NCBI GenBank assembly: GCA_019247305.1
Contig: JAFAPC010000086.1
Location: forward strand, 62,001-126,000
Reading direction: 5' to 3'
DNA length: 64,000 nucleotides
Source of the DNA: Pseudonocardiales bacterium
GTDB taxonomy: Bacteria; Actinomycetota; Actinomycetes; Mycobacteriales; Pseudonocardiaceae
Shown: positions 7,330-15,290 of the stretch, piece after piece
Layout of the letters: every line of letters begins with the position of its first letter
Numbering within the stretch: position 1 is the first letter of the stretch
The notes under the pieces: model-generated
What the model was told of the DNA's origin: nothing
What the model saw: the letters and a program-made list of their open reading frames with translations, nothing else
Database searches by the model: none
Position numbers and translations under genes: made by a program

Positions 7330-8073
7330 TCAGAAGAGACGCAGGTCGTTGCTCGGCATCCCGCGTAGCTCGTCGTAGTCCACCACCACGCAGCGGATGC
7401 CGCGATCTTCGGCCAGCGTCCGCGCTTGGGGAGCGATGCTCTGAGCCGCGAGAACGCCGCCCACCGGGGCCAGCAGACAGTCGCGATTGAGCAGCTCCAG
7501 GTAGCGCGTGAGCTGTTCCACAGCGTCGATCGTCGCGCGTCGCTTGACCTCGACCGCCCAATGCCTGGGTTTAACCGGGCCAGCACCGTCGTCGTGGGCA
7601 TCCACCCCGTCGATCTCGCCCCGACCCTCGATCTCCACCGCCACTGTCACGCCGTCGGCGTCCCGGCACAGCAGGTCGACTGGGCCGATCGCGGTGGGAT
7701 ACTCGCGACGGACCAGGGTGAATCCGGGGCCCAGCGTCGCGGTGTGCTCAGCGAGCAGAGCCTGCAGGTGGGCTTCGACACCATCCTTGACCAGACCGGG
7801 GTCCACCCCGAGCTCGTGCCGTGAATCGTGCATCACCTCGTCGATCTCGATGATCAGCTGCTCACCGGCATGGTTGGTGACCGTCCAGCGTCCCGACTGC
7901 TCAGCCAGCGTGCACGGGGGGCTCATCCAGTTCAACGGCTTGTAGGCGCCGCCGTCGGCGTGCACGCTCACCGATCCATCCGCCTTGAGCAGCAGCAGCC
8001 GCGGCGCCATCGGCAAATGCGCGGTAAGCCGACCCACATAGTCCACCTGACACCGAGCAATCACCAGACGCAC
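7330..8073 (-). CDS. nucS: NucS/EndoMS mismatch endonuclease with duplicated active-site segment
   Basis: NucS cuts mismatched DNA in the non-canonical mismatch repair of actinobacteria. The N-terminal beta domain and C-terminal PD-(D/E)xK domain are recognisable: D133 in GPVDLLCRD, then a block [13 protein letters not shown] (145-157), then a second block [13 protein letters not shown] (173-185) followed by the normal [13 protein letters not shown]. The family has a single such block with ExK. Here the first copy has E-I-E, and only the second keeps E175-x-K177. The 28-residue insertion explains the 247-aa length (usually about 220). The enzyme may be inactive or may use the second copy. The C-terminal LRLF tail, likely for sliding-clamp binding, is present. 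Confidence 0.9.
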   Translation of the reverse strand: MRLVIARCQVDYVGRLTAHLPMAPRLLLLKADGSVSVHADGGAYKPLNWMSPPCTLAEQSGRWTVTNHAGEQLIIEIDEVMHDSRHELGVDPGLVKDGVEAHLQALLAEHTATLGPGFTLVRREYPTAIGPVDLLCRDADGVTVAVEIEGRGEIDGVDAHDDGAGPVKPRHWAVEVKRRATIDAVEQLTRYLELLNRDCLLAPVGGVLAAQSIAPQARTLAEDRGIRCVVVDYDELRGMPSNDLRLF

Positions 8074-8089
8074 GGTGCACCAGCCTAGA

Positions 8090-8181
8090 GGAGCGCTCTA
8101 TGCACGCCGAGTTCGACGTGAGAGCTCTTCGCGACCGCGCCGGCAGCTCTCACGTCGAACTCGGCGCAGTCAGAGCGCTCC
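8090..8181. terminator. Large two-tier inverted repeat between nucS and enoyl-CoA hydratase
   Basis: Outer arms 8090-8099 and 8172-8181 are perfectly complementary (10 bp), and inner arms 8106-8126 and 8145-8165 are perfectly complementary over 21 bp, around an 18-nt loop. It lies downstream of the leftward hydratase gene and upstream of nucS. No T-run follows, so it may be a Rho-assisted or structural terminator rather than a classical intrinsic one. The core gtcgaactcgg recurs in the hairpin at 39.9 kb. Confidence 0.6.
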
Positions 8182-8198
8182 GAAGGCGCCCCCCAGGC

Positions 8199-8969
8199 TC
8201 AGTCTGGCCAGGTTGGCGGGCGCTCTTCTAGGAAGGCGGCCATGCCCTCCTTGGCGGCTGCGGTCTGCGAGGCTGTGGCCATCACCTCGAGCGTGATGGC
8301 GTAGGCGTCTGTCTCGGGTCGGTCCAGCTGCGCGTAGAGGGTCCGCTTGCCCAGCGCCTTGCTGGTCCGGCTACCCCGGGTGGCCCGGGCGAGCAGCTCG
8401 TCCACCGCCGCGTCCAGCTCGGCGTCCGGGACTGCGCGGTTGACCAACCCCCATTCCGCAGCGGTGCGGGCATCCACCACCTCGCCGGTCAGCGCCATCT
8501 CCATCAGCCGCTTGCGCCCGATCGCGCGGGCCACCGGCACCGCGGGCGTGTGGCAGAACCAACCGCCCTGGCCACCGGGCAGCGCGAAGCCTGCCGACTC
8601 GGCCGCCACTGCGAGATCACAGGACGCGACCAGTTGGCAGCCCGCCGCTGTGGCCAGCGCGTGCACTCGGGCGATCACGACCTGCGGGACCGATTGGATG
8701 GTGCGCATCACCTCAGTGCACAGCGTCAGCAGTTCCCGGACCCCCGCGAGGTCACGCGAGGACACGTCGGCGAAGTCGTGACCCGCTGAGAATACCTTGC
8801 CCTCGGCGCCGAGCACGATGCCGGTGGCGTCGGAGCGTCCCGCGTCGGTGAACGCATCACGCAGCTCGATGAGGTGCTCAGCCGACAGCGCGTTGCGCCG
8901 CTCCGGCCGAGTCATCGTGATCCGGACAGTATCCCTATCCCGCTCTACCCGCAGCGCGGCAAAACTCAT
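8199..8969 (-). CDS. Enoyl-CoA hydratase/isomerase family protein
   Basis: A crotonase-fold enzyme of about 256 residues, expected to hydrate or isomerise acyl-CoA substrates in fatty-acid or amino-acid catabolism. The N-terminal RPERRNALSAEHL, the oxyanion-hole segment GKVFSAGHDF near residue 60, and the central SCDLAVAAESAGFALPGGQGGWF are characteristic. The AG(H)D loop with glycine-rich context fits the family; substrate cannot be told. ATG at 8969 is preferred; an upstream GTG at 8993 lies in a short tandem repeat (acggtgaaggt twice). It is probably monocistronic and lies 40 nt downstream of ileS on the same strand. Confidence 0.88.
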   Translation of the reverse strand: MSFAALRVERDRDTVRITMTRPERRNALSAEHLIELRDAFTDAGRSDATGIVLGAEGKVFSAGHDFADVSSRDLAGVRELLTLCTEVMRTIQSVPQVVIARVHALATAAGCQLVASCDLAVAAESAGFALPGGQGGWFCHTPAVPVARAIGRKRLMEMALTGEVVDARTAAEWGLVNRAVPDAELDAAVDELLARATRGSRTSKALGKRTLYAQLDRPETDAYAITLEVMATASQTAAAKEGMAAFLEERPPTWPD

Positions 8970-9008
8970 ACCTTCACCGTAAGAGACCTTCACCGTAGGA
9001 GAATCGTC

Positions 9009-12000
9009 TTACACCTCGACGCCCCACCCGGCCCGATCCGCGACGCCATTTACGGCGACGCCGACCGTGATCGGCACGGCTTCGCCGACGGTGCCGACAA
9101 AGCCCTTGTCCAGCGAATCCACCAGCGCCACTGACGTCGCCAGAGTCTCGTGTGCCACGAAGTCCTGATGCGTGCGGACGGCCGCGAGGACATCATCCGG
9201 CGCGGCGACCGTCAGCGTGATACGGTCTGCGACATTCAGGCTGGCGTCCTGGCGCGCCTGCTGTACTACGCGCACCACGTCACGGGCCGTTCCCTCTGCG
9301 GCCAGTTCGGGCGTGATCTCGATGTCCAACGCAATGGTCACCCCCCGCTGGAACTCCACGACCCATCCGCTGCGCGGCACCTCCGTCACCACGACCTCCT
9401 CCGGTCGGATGGTGATCTCCGCACCATCTAAGGAGACCTTCGCCTCACCCCGGGTCCGCAGCCGCTCGACCAGCTCACGCGGATCGGCGGCGAGAAGCGA
9501 GTCCGCCACGTGCTGTGTCTGCTTGCCGAAACGCTTGCCGAGCACCCGGAAGTTCGGCTTGATACTGACATCGATGATCGCCCCCGTGGAGTCCAGCGAT
9601 GCCAGCCGCTTGACGTTGAGTTCCTTGGCGACGTCGTCCAGCAAGGCTTGCGGCAACTCGGTCCCGGGGGGAAGGCCGACGAAAGCACACGCCAGCGGCT
9701 GGCGGATCCGCACGTTGCTGCTCTTGCGAGCAGCCCGTCCCGCTTCGGTCAGCGCCCGAGCGGTTCGGACCTGATCGGAGAGCACCGGATCAATCAATCC
9801 AGCGTCGGCCTGCGGCCAGGTCGCCAGATGCACCGATTCGGGCGCACCCGGGTCGCCGGGCCGGACGACGTGTTGCCAGATCTCCTCGGTGATGAACGGG
9901 ACGAACGGTGCCAGCAGGCGGGTCAGCACGTCCAGGCACTCCCACAGGGTGGAGAGCGCGTCCTGGTCGCCCTCCCAGAACCGCTGACGAGAACGCCGCA
10001 CGTACCAGTTCGACAGGTCATCGACGAAGTCGGCCAGCAAGCGTCCCGCACCCGCGGTGTCGTAGCTCTCCAGCCGTTCATCGACGGCGCACGTCAATGC
10101 GTGCACCTCGGCGAGCACCCATCGGTCTAGAACCGTTCGCTGCTCCGCAGGGGTCGCGGTCCGCGGCGCCCACTGAGCGTGACTGGCGTAAAGGGTGAAG
10201 AAGGATGCGGTATTCCAGTAGGTCAGCAGAATCTTACGGGCGATCTCCTCCAGCGCGCCCGGCCAGACCCGTCGCTGCGACCAGGGCGAACCAGAACAAG
10301 CCATGAACCACCGCAGGGCGTCGGCTCCGTGCGTGTCCATGAGTGGGATCGGCGCGATAGCGTTGCCCAGATGCTTGCTCATCTTGCGTCCGTCTTGAGC
10401 CATGATGTGGCCGAGACAGACAACGTTCTCGTACGCGGAGCGGTCGAAGACGAGCGTGCCTACCGCCATGAGGGTGTAGAACCACCCGCGGGTCTGGTCG
10501 AGCGCCTCGCAGATGTACTGCGCCGGGTAGGTGCGGGCGAACACCTCCTCGCTGCCGGGCACGTATGGGTAGCCGATTGCGGCGAAGGACATCGCGCCGG
10601 AGTCGTACCACGCGTCGATCACCTCGGGCACCCGGGTCGCCGCCCTACCGCAGTCGGGACAAGCGAAGGTGATCTCGTCGATGTAGGGCCGGTGCGGGTC
10701 GAGCCCGGAGGAATCAATACCGGCCAGCCGGCCCAGCTCGGCGCGGGAGCCGATCGCTGTGACGTGGGAGTTCTCGCACCGCCACAGAGGCAGCGGCGTG
10801 CCCCAGTAACGCGAGCGGGACAGCGCCCAGTCGACGTTGTTGTCCAGCCAATCGCCGTACCTGCCATGCTTGATGTGCTCGGGGTACCAGTTAGTCCGCT
10901 CGTTCTCCCGTCGCAGGGCGTCGCGCACCGTCGTCGTCCTGATGTACCAGGACAGCTGCGCGTAGTACATCAAAGGCGTATGACAGCGCCAGCAATGCGG
11001 ATAGGAATGCTCGTAGCTCTCGTACCGGAACAGCCGCCCCCGCCGCCTGAGGTCCTCGACCAGGATCACGTCCGCGTCCTTGAAGAAGACCCCACCGATC
11101 AGGGGGACCTCGTCAAGGAAATGACCGTTCGGAGCCACCGGATTGACCACTGGTAGGCCGTTCGCCCGGCACACCGCAAGATCCTCGGCGCCGAACGCCG
11201 GGGCCTGGTGCACCAGGCCGGTGCCGTCGGCCGTGGTCACGTAATCGGCGAGTACCACCACGTGCGCGTCGGGGATATCCACGAGGTCGAACGGGCTCCG
11301 GTAGCGCAGGCCGGCCAGTTCGGCTCCGGGCACGGTCGCCAGCGTCTCGGCTTGTTCGCCCAACACGGCCGCGAGCAACGGCTCGGCCACCACGAACGTG
11401 TCCTGTCTGATGCGCGCCAGAACGTAGGCGACCTCGGGGTGCACGGCGACCGCGGTGTTGGACACCAGAGTCCACGGTGTGGTGGTCCAGATCAGTAGGT
11501 CGACGTTTTCCTGCCCCGCGAGCGGTTCGAGCAGGGGTAACCGCACGTACGCCGACGGATCCGTCACCGTCTCATAGCCTTGGGCTACCTCATGGTCGGA
11601 CAACGCGGTGCCGCAGCGCGGGCAGTAGGGTGTCACGCGGTAGTCTTCGGACAGCCGCCCGTCAGCGAAGATCCGCTGCAGTGACCACCACACGCTGTCG
11701 ATGTACTCCGACGACATCGTCTGATACGAATGTGCCAGATCGATCCAATAGCCCATCCGCTCAGTAAGCTGCTCGAACTCGCCGACGTGGCGCAGCACCG
11801 ACTCCCGGCAGCGGGCGTTGAACTCCGCGACGCCGACCTTCTCGATATCCTGCTTACCGTTGAGTCCCATCTCCTTCTCGACGGCCAGCTCTACCGGCAG
11901 CCCGTGGCAGTCCCAGCCGGCCCGGCGGGGCACCGAGTAGCCCTTCATGGTCTTGAAACGCGGGAAGACATCCTTGAAGACCCGGGCCTCGACGTGGTGC

Positions 12001-12194
12001 GTACCCGGAGATCCGTTCGCCGTGGGCGGACCCTCGTAGAAGACCCAGCTCGGGCCGCTGGCGGTCCGTTCCAGGCTGCGCGCGAAAACGTCGTTGACCC
12101 GCCACCATTCGATGACGCGCCGCTCCATCCCCGGAAGATCAACTCTAGCCGACAACGCGGTGAACGGGGACCTGCCGGAGACGGTCTGTGTCAT
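9009..12194 (-). CDS. ileS: Isoleucyl-tRNA synthetase
   Basis: Class Ia synthetase that charges tRNA-Ile and edits mischarged valine. The HIGH-type signature appears as ANGSPGTHH (residues about 59-67), the editing domain follows, and the KMSKS signature is DGRKMSKHLGN about residue 610. The two Cys pairs of the CPRCG and CPDCG type inserted in the central regions are present. The C-terminal anticodon-binding and tail regions make up 1061 residues, normal for the long actinobacterial type. ATG at 12194 follows AGGGAG by 9 nt; an ATG 24 nt upstream is possible. Control is by the T-box leader directly upstream. Confidence 0.96.
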   Translation of the reverse strand: MTQTVSGRSPFTALSARVDLPGMERRVIEWWRVNDVFARSLERTASGPSWVFYEGPPTANGSPGTHHVEARVFKDVFPRFKTMKGYSVPRRAGWDCHGLPVELAVEKEMGLNGKQDIEKVGVAEFNARCRESVLRHVGEFEQLTERMGYWIDLAHSYQTMSSEYIDSVWWSLQRIFADGRLSEDYRVTPYCPRCGTALSDHEVAQGYETVTDPSAYVRLPLLEPLAGQENVDLLIWTTTPWTLVSNTAVAVHPEVAYVLARIRQDTFVVAEPLLAAVLGEQAETLATVPGAELAGLRYRSPFDLVDIPDAHVVVLADYVTTADGTGLVHQAPAFGAEDLAVCRANGLPVVNPVAPNGHFLDEVPLIGGVFFKDADVILVEDLRRRGRLFRYESYEHSYPHCWRCHTPLMYYAQLSWYIRTTTVRDALRRENERTNWYPEHIKHGRYGDWLDNNVDWALSRSRYWGTPLPLWRCENSHVTAIGSRAELGRLAGIDSSGLDPHRPYIDEITFACPDCGRAATRVPEVIDAWYDSGAMSFAAIGYPYVPGSEEVFARTYPAQYICEALDQTRGWFYTLMAVGTLVFDRSAYENVVCLGHIMAQDGRKMSKHLGNAIAPIPLMDTHGADALRWFMACSGSPWSQRRVWPGALEEIARKILLTYWNTASFFTLYASHAQWAPRTATPAEQRTVLDRWVLAEVHALTCAVDERLESYDTAGAGRLLADFVDDLSNWYVRRSRQRFWEGDQDALSTLWECLDVLTRLLAPFVPFITEEIWQHVVRPGDPGAPESVHLATWPQADAGLIDPVLSDQVRTARALTEAGRAARKSSNVRIRQPLACAFVGLPPGTELPQALLDDVAKELNVKRLASLDSTGAIIDVSIKPNFRVLGKRFGKQTQHVADSLLAADPRELVERLRTRGEAKVSLDGAEITIRPEEVVVTEVPRSGWVVEFQRGVTIALDIEITPELAAEGTARDVVRVVQQARQDASLNVADRITLTVAAPDDVLAAVRTHQDFVAHETLATSVALVDSLDKGFVGTVGEAVPITVGVAVNGVADRAGWGVEV

Positions 12195-12219
12195 ATCGAA
12201 GGGCTCCCTAGGCTCCATC

Positions 12220-12450
12220 GCGCCTCGTCAGGGCGGCAAACCACCGCCCACACGGGGACGAAGCGCCGGACGCCTGAGCCCGGACCCCGCGGTACCACCC
12301 CGCTTGCGCCCACCACACGTGAGCACCGCTCGTAATGCCGCTGTGACGTGCAGCCCACGTCCGGTTCTACTCGGGCGATAGCGGCACGCCGCCGCCTGCG
12401 CCTGTTCTTCCGGAAGCTCCCCGGTGATAGCCGGATCGGTGCCTGTGGGA
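12220..12450 (-). promoter_or_regulatory. T-box riboswitch leader of ileS
   Basis: On the ileS strand the T-box core tggtaccgcgg is exact (12287-12297). Upstream lie the features of the actinobacterial ultrashort-stem-I ileS class: a CCGG...CCGG hairpin carrying the isoleucine specifier ATC (12426-12428), a GAAGAAC segment, and GTAGAACCGGACG. Between the T-box and the start codon is a GC-rich hairpin that can reach the gaggcg/ggag region before the start. In this class uncharged tRNA-Ile frees the ribosome site, so control is translational (known for the class, inferred here). Confidence 0.9.
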
Positions 12451-12464
12451 CAGAGTGTAGCGTC

Positions 12465-12626
12465 TCAACGCACTTCGTCGAACCAGAGCCGGCGGATCAC
12501 CCGTCGACCCGTGAAGTGGCGACGCCGGTGGAGCACGTTCCAGTTGTCCACCAGTAGGCACTCTCCCGGTGCGACCGCCTCCCGGTGCCCGGACCCGATC
12601 GGGGCATCCTTTCGCAGAATCACCAG
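12465..12626 (-). pseudogene. C-terminal scrap of a TauD/TfdA-like dioxygenase
   Basis: About 53 residues read like the end of an Fe(II)/2-oxoglutarate dioxygenase: a glycine, a hydrophobic strand CLLVDNWNVLH giving the second metal His, then RRHFTGRRVIRR with the Arg that binds 2-oxoglutarate, and a short WFDEVR terminus. Nothing resembling the first H-x-D motif remains upstream; the DNA there passes into a transposase fragment. Assignment rests on the short motif only. Confidence 0.45.
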
Positions 12627-12822
12627 ATAATTCTGCCATGCCACGCTGAATCGTTTTCCGCGACACACCGGTAGCATCATGCACGGCGGTGATCCCGCCG
12701 CGACCCCACGATTTCGCCTCAGCGGCCAGCGCCAAACGTCGATCGCGTTCGTTCAATCGGGGCAGCAAATCCGCCAGACGCGCTTGCATCACCCGGAACT
12801 TCTCGTCGCCATCGGTGGTCAC
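12625..12822 (-). pseudogene. N-terminal fragment of an ISAzo13-type transposase
   Basis: The first 65 or so residues (LADLLPRLNERDRRLALAAEA, GRGGITAVHDATGVSRKTI, RGMAEL) match the helix-turn-helix N-terminus of ISAzo13-family transposases. The catalytic part is missing, and the frame runs into unrelated sequence shared with the dioxygenase scrap. No inverted repeats bounding a full element were found. From here to 12970 I see no gene. Confidence 0.6.
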
Positions 12823-12969
12823 AGTGTCGATTTTTCACGGACTCATCGCGTCGATTGAGATGACACGCGGCATGACAGGAAATTCACTCGATTGAATAAG
12901 TTATTTCATTACGTCGACCGACTCGCGCGCAACCTCCCTTCAACCCATCTCACGGAAATGGTAAGTTCC

Positions 12970-15290
12970 TTAGACCTCAGTTTTGACCGGGATTTCTATT
13001 ACCGGAGTCAGCGCCTCGAGCTGTCCCGCATAGCTCCGAACCACTCTGTCATAGAGGTCACCCTCGCGCGGCGCGTCAACCGTGATGACGAGCGCGTAAC
13101 GAACCTTGTCTGCTGATAGGTTTTGGCGGCCAGAAATGCGCGCGTTGTAGTGTATGTCAAACACCGGCTCCTGAAGACTTGAGGCTCGCATTCGACGTTG
13201 CTTGCATAACACTGTTTCCCATTTGTGCGCGTCCGATCTTAGATCTCTTTCATTAACATAGTCGCCAACCCGGAAGAACGATGAGGTCTTGGCGTTGATA
13301 GCATCATCGGTCGCGAATTTTCCCGAGTGCGGACGGAACCAGACGTCCAAACCGGAACGCGTGTAATTTCCCGGGTCCTGCGAGTCCACTGCGTAGTTGG
13401 AATGAAATAAATTATCCACCTGGAGGCATTATCGAGCCCGTGACCTGCGGCGATGCTAACTTCGGTGGGTTTGTTGTTCCATTCCGGCTACACTGCACTC
13501 GCAAAACAGAACGTTGCTTTGATCTTCACGAAACCGCTCAGCTCGCCGTGAGGCACCGGAATCCGCGCGCGCAAGTACTTGGCTGGTGTCAACTCGCCTT
13601 GGTACAGTACCCGTACCGTTCCAGGATCACATGTAATTATTTCCTCCAAGGTTTCTGGCAGACGCCCCCATCCCACTTCCTCACGCGAAGATTTTCCGGG
13701 GTTAGACCCATGAATCAGCAAGGCCTTTAGCGCAAGAGGTTCTAGTCTACTTCCGAGATGTGCCCTAACGCCAAGTGCCATGCGCATGGCAGCGGGCGTT
13801 GCAAAACTTGTTCCACAGGTTGGAACGCTTGCGCCGCTAGATCCTACAACGTGGAATGGCTGTTCAGCAGATCCTCCGAAAGAGACAAGATCAGGTTTAA
13901 CGATGCCAGGGCTCCTGCCAGGCCCCCATGCGCTGTAGGGTGCTCTATACCAATCATCGGAAGTGGTCGCAGACGACCCAACGGCGAGCGCATTGACACA
14001 GTCGGAGGGCACCTGAATTCGGGCGTTTCCACATCCACGATCCAACTCACCGTTATTACCAACGGCTATTGTGGCCAAGGTGCGTCCGTCGCTGAGATGC
14101 TCGTCCAGCACCGCTGTCCAGGAGTGCACCTCATCATCCTCAATTGGTAAGTCAGGACCAATACTAAGGCTAATGAACTCATAAATACGAGTGGACAGGA
14201 CTTGCTGAATCCTGGCAAGTACATCATACAGCTCTTCTGGATCTTGGCGAACTTTATCGTCCAAGACTCGGTAATGATCGACATACGCGAACGGCTGATC
14301 TGCCGGACGCAGCGGGTTGAGCGATCCGAAGAGCAACGCCGACGTTACCGCTCCGCCATGATCGATGAAATGCTCCTCCGAAGCTCCAACGCCGTCGCAT
14401 TCAATTGCGTTTGCCCACGGCTCCAGCTGTGGATCAGCCAACCCGCCGTCAAACACTGCTACGCGTAATCCAGGATCAACGGGTGCCGCTGTAGGGAGTT
14501 GCACTTGGAAACCAGGGGTGAACCTTCGCAAAGTAGGAGACGGATCTATTGGACGCAACTGGGGAAGCTGTCGCACAACTCGAAGGAAGGAGTAGCGGGC
14601 TACTTCTTCAATCTGGGATCTGGGCGCCAAGACTGGCAAGAAGCAGAGGCCACCTGCATACAGTCGCCGCTCGAAATCGCCCCGAAGTCCCAACTGCTCC
14701 AAGAATCTTGCGAAACCCGCTACGATGAATTCCGATGATGGGTCTTCGCTCGCGTGTAACGCTACTTCGAGCAATACATCGTCTCGGTCGTCGGAAATGG
14801 TACGGATACGGTCCGCAGGAGTGGGCACGCGGACCAATTCCAGTCGCACGAGTTCCTCGGGAGGATTACTCTGCTGCCCAAGCTCACTAGCCCACCGTAC
14901 GAAGCTAGACCGCTTGCCTGCGACGTAGATCTCTGTAGTTGGGGAGGGCTCCGGCTCTCGCTTCTTTGCCCACGCGGACGGTTGAACCTGAGCCGGACGA
15001 CTGCCTACCGCACGGAAATCTAGACTCGCCAATAGCGCAGTGGGATAATATGTCTTCGCTAAGAATTCTGGATGAAGTGTGATCAGAGCAACTGCTTCAT
15101 TTTGCGGACACGCGATATCAGGAAGTGCTGAGATATCTTGCGCTACTTGTTGGATCTGAGGAAGCAGCCAAGCGCGAGCCGCCTCCAACGTACGAGGAAG
15201 CTTCTTGTCAGGTGGATTTCGGCCAAGCGTGATTGGCTCGGTAAGCCGCTCACCATAGCCCAACAGGAAATTCGTGTTCCTCGCCATCAC
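12970..15290 (-). pseudogene. ietS: Subtilase (S8 protease) of an IetAS-type pair, split by the 99-bp element
   Basis: The first 600 residues contain a complete serine-protease triad: D281 in VAVFDGG, H311 in FIDHGG and S495 in GTSFATP. The frame then hits a TAG created by the inserted element. Beyond the element (12970-13392) the same protein continues for about 138 residues (DSQDPGNYTRSGL to EIPVKTEV). Deleting the element plus one actgc target copy rejoins FASAV and DSQDP in frame, giving about 738 aa. The start overlaps the ATPase stop (ATGA-type). The ATPase/subtilase pair is the arrangement described as IetAS, an antiphage system. A truncated but triad-bearing protease could still be made. 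Confidence 0.85.
13393..13491. mobile_element. 99-bp palindromic MITE-like element, copy 2
   Basis: Base-identical to copy 1 at 5274-5372. It is flanked on both sides by actgc, a perfect 5-bp target-site duplication, and it interrupts the subtilase gene. On the subtilase strand the element begins with TAG, which ends the interrupted frame at once. Identity of both copies points to recent mobility or to strong structural constraint. No transposase that could move it is visible in the window. Confidence 0.92.

Noticed and set aside
5274-13491. The two identical 99-bp copies as ends of an 8.2-kb composite transposon
   Set aside because: The interval contains nucS, the hydratase and the essential ileS with its T-box, and each copy has its own flanking duplication, so they are independent insertions.
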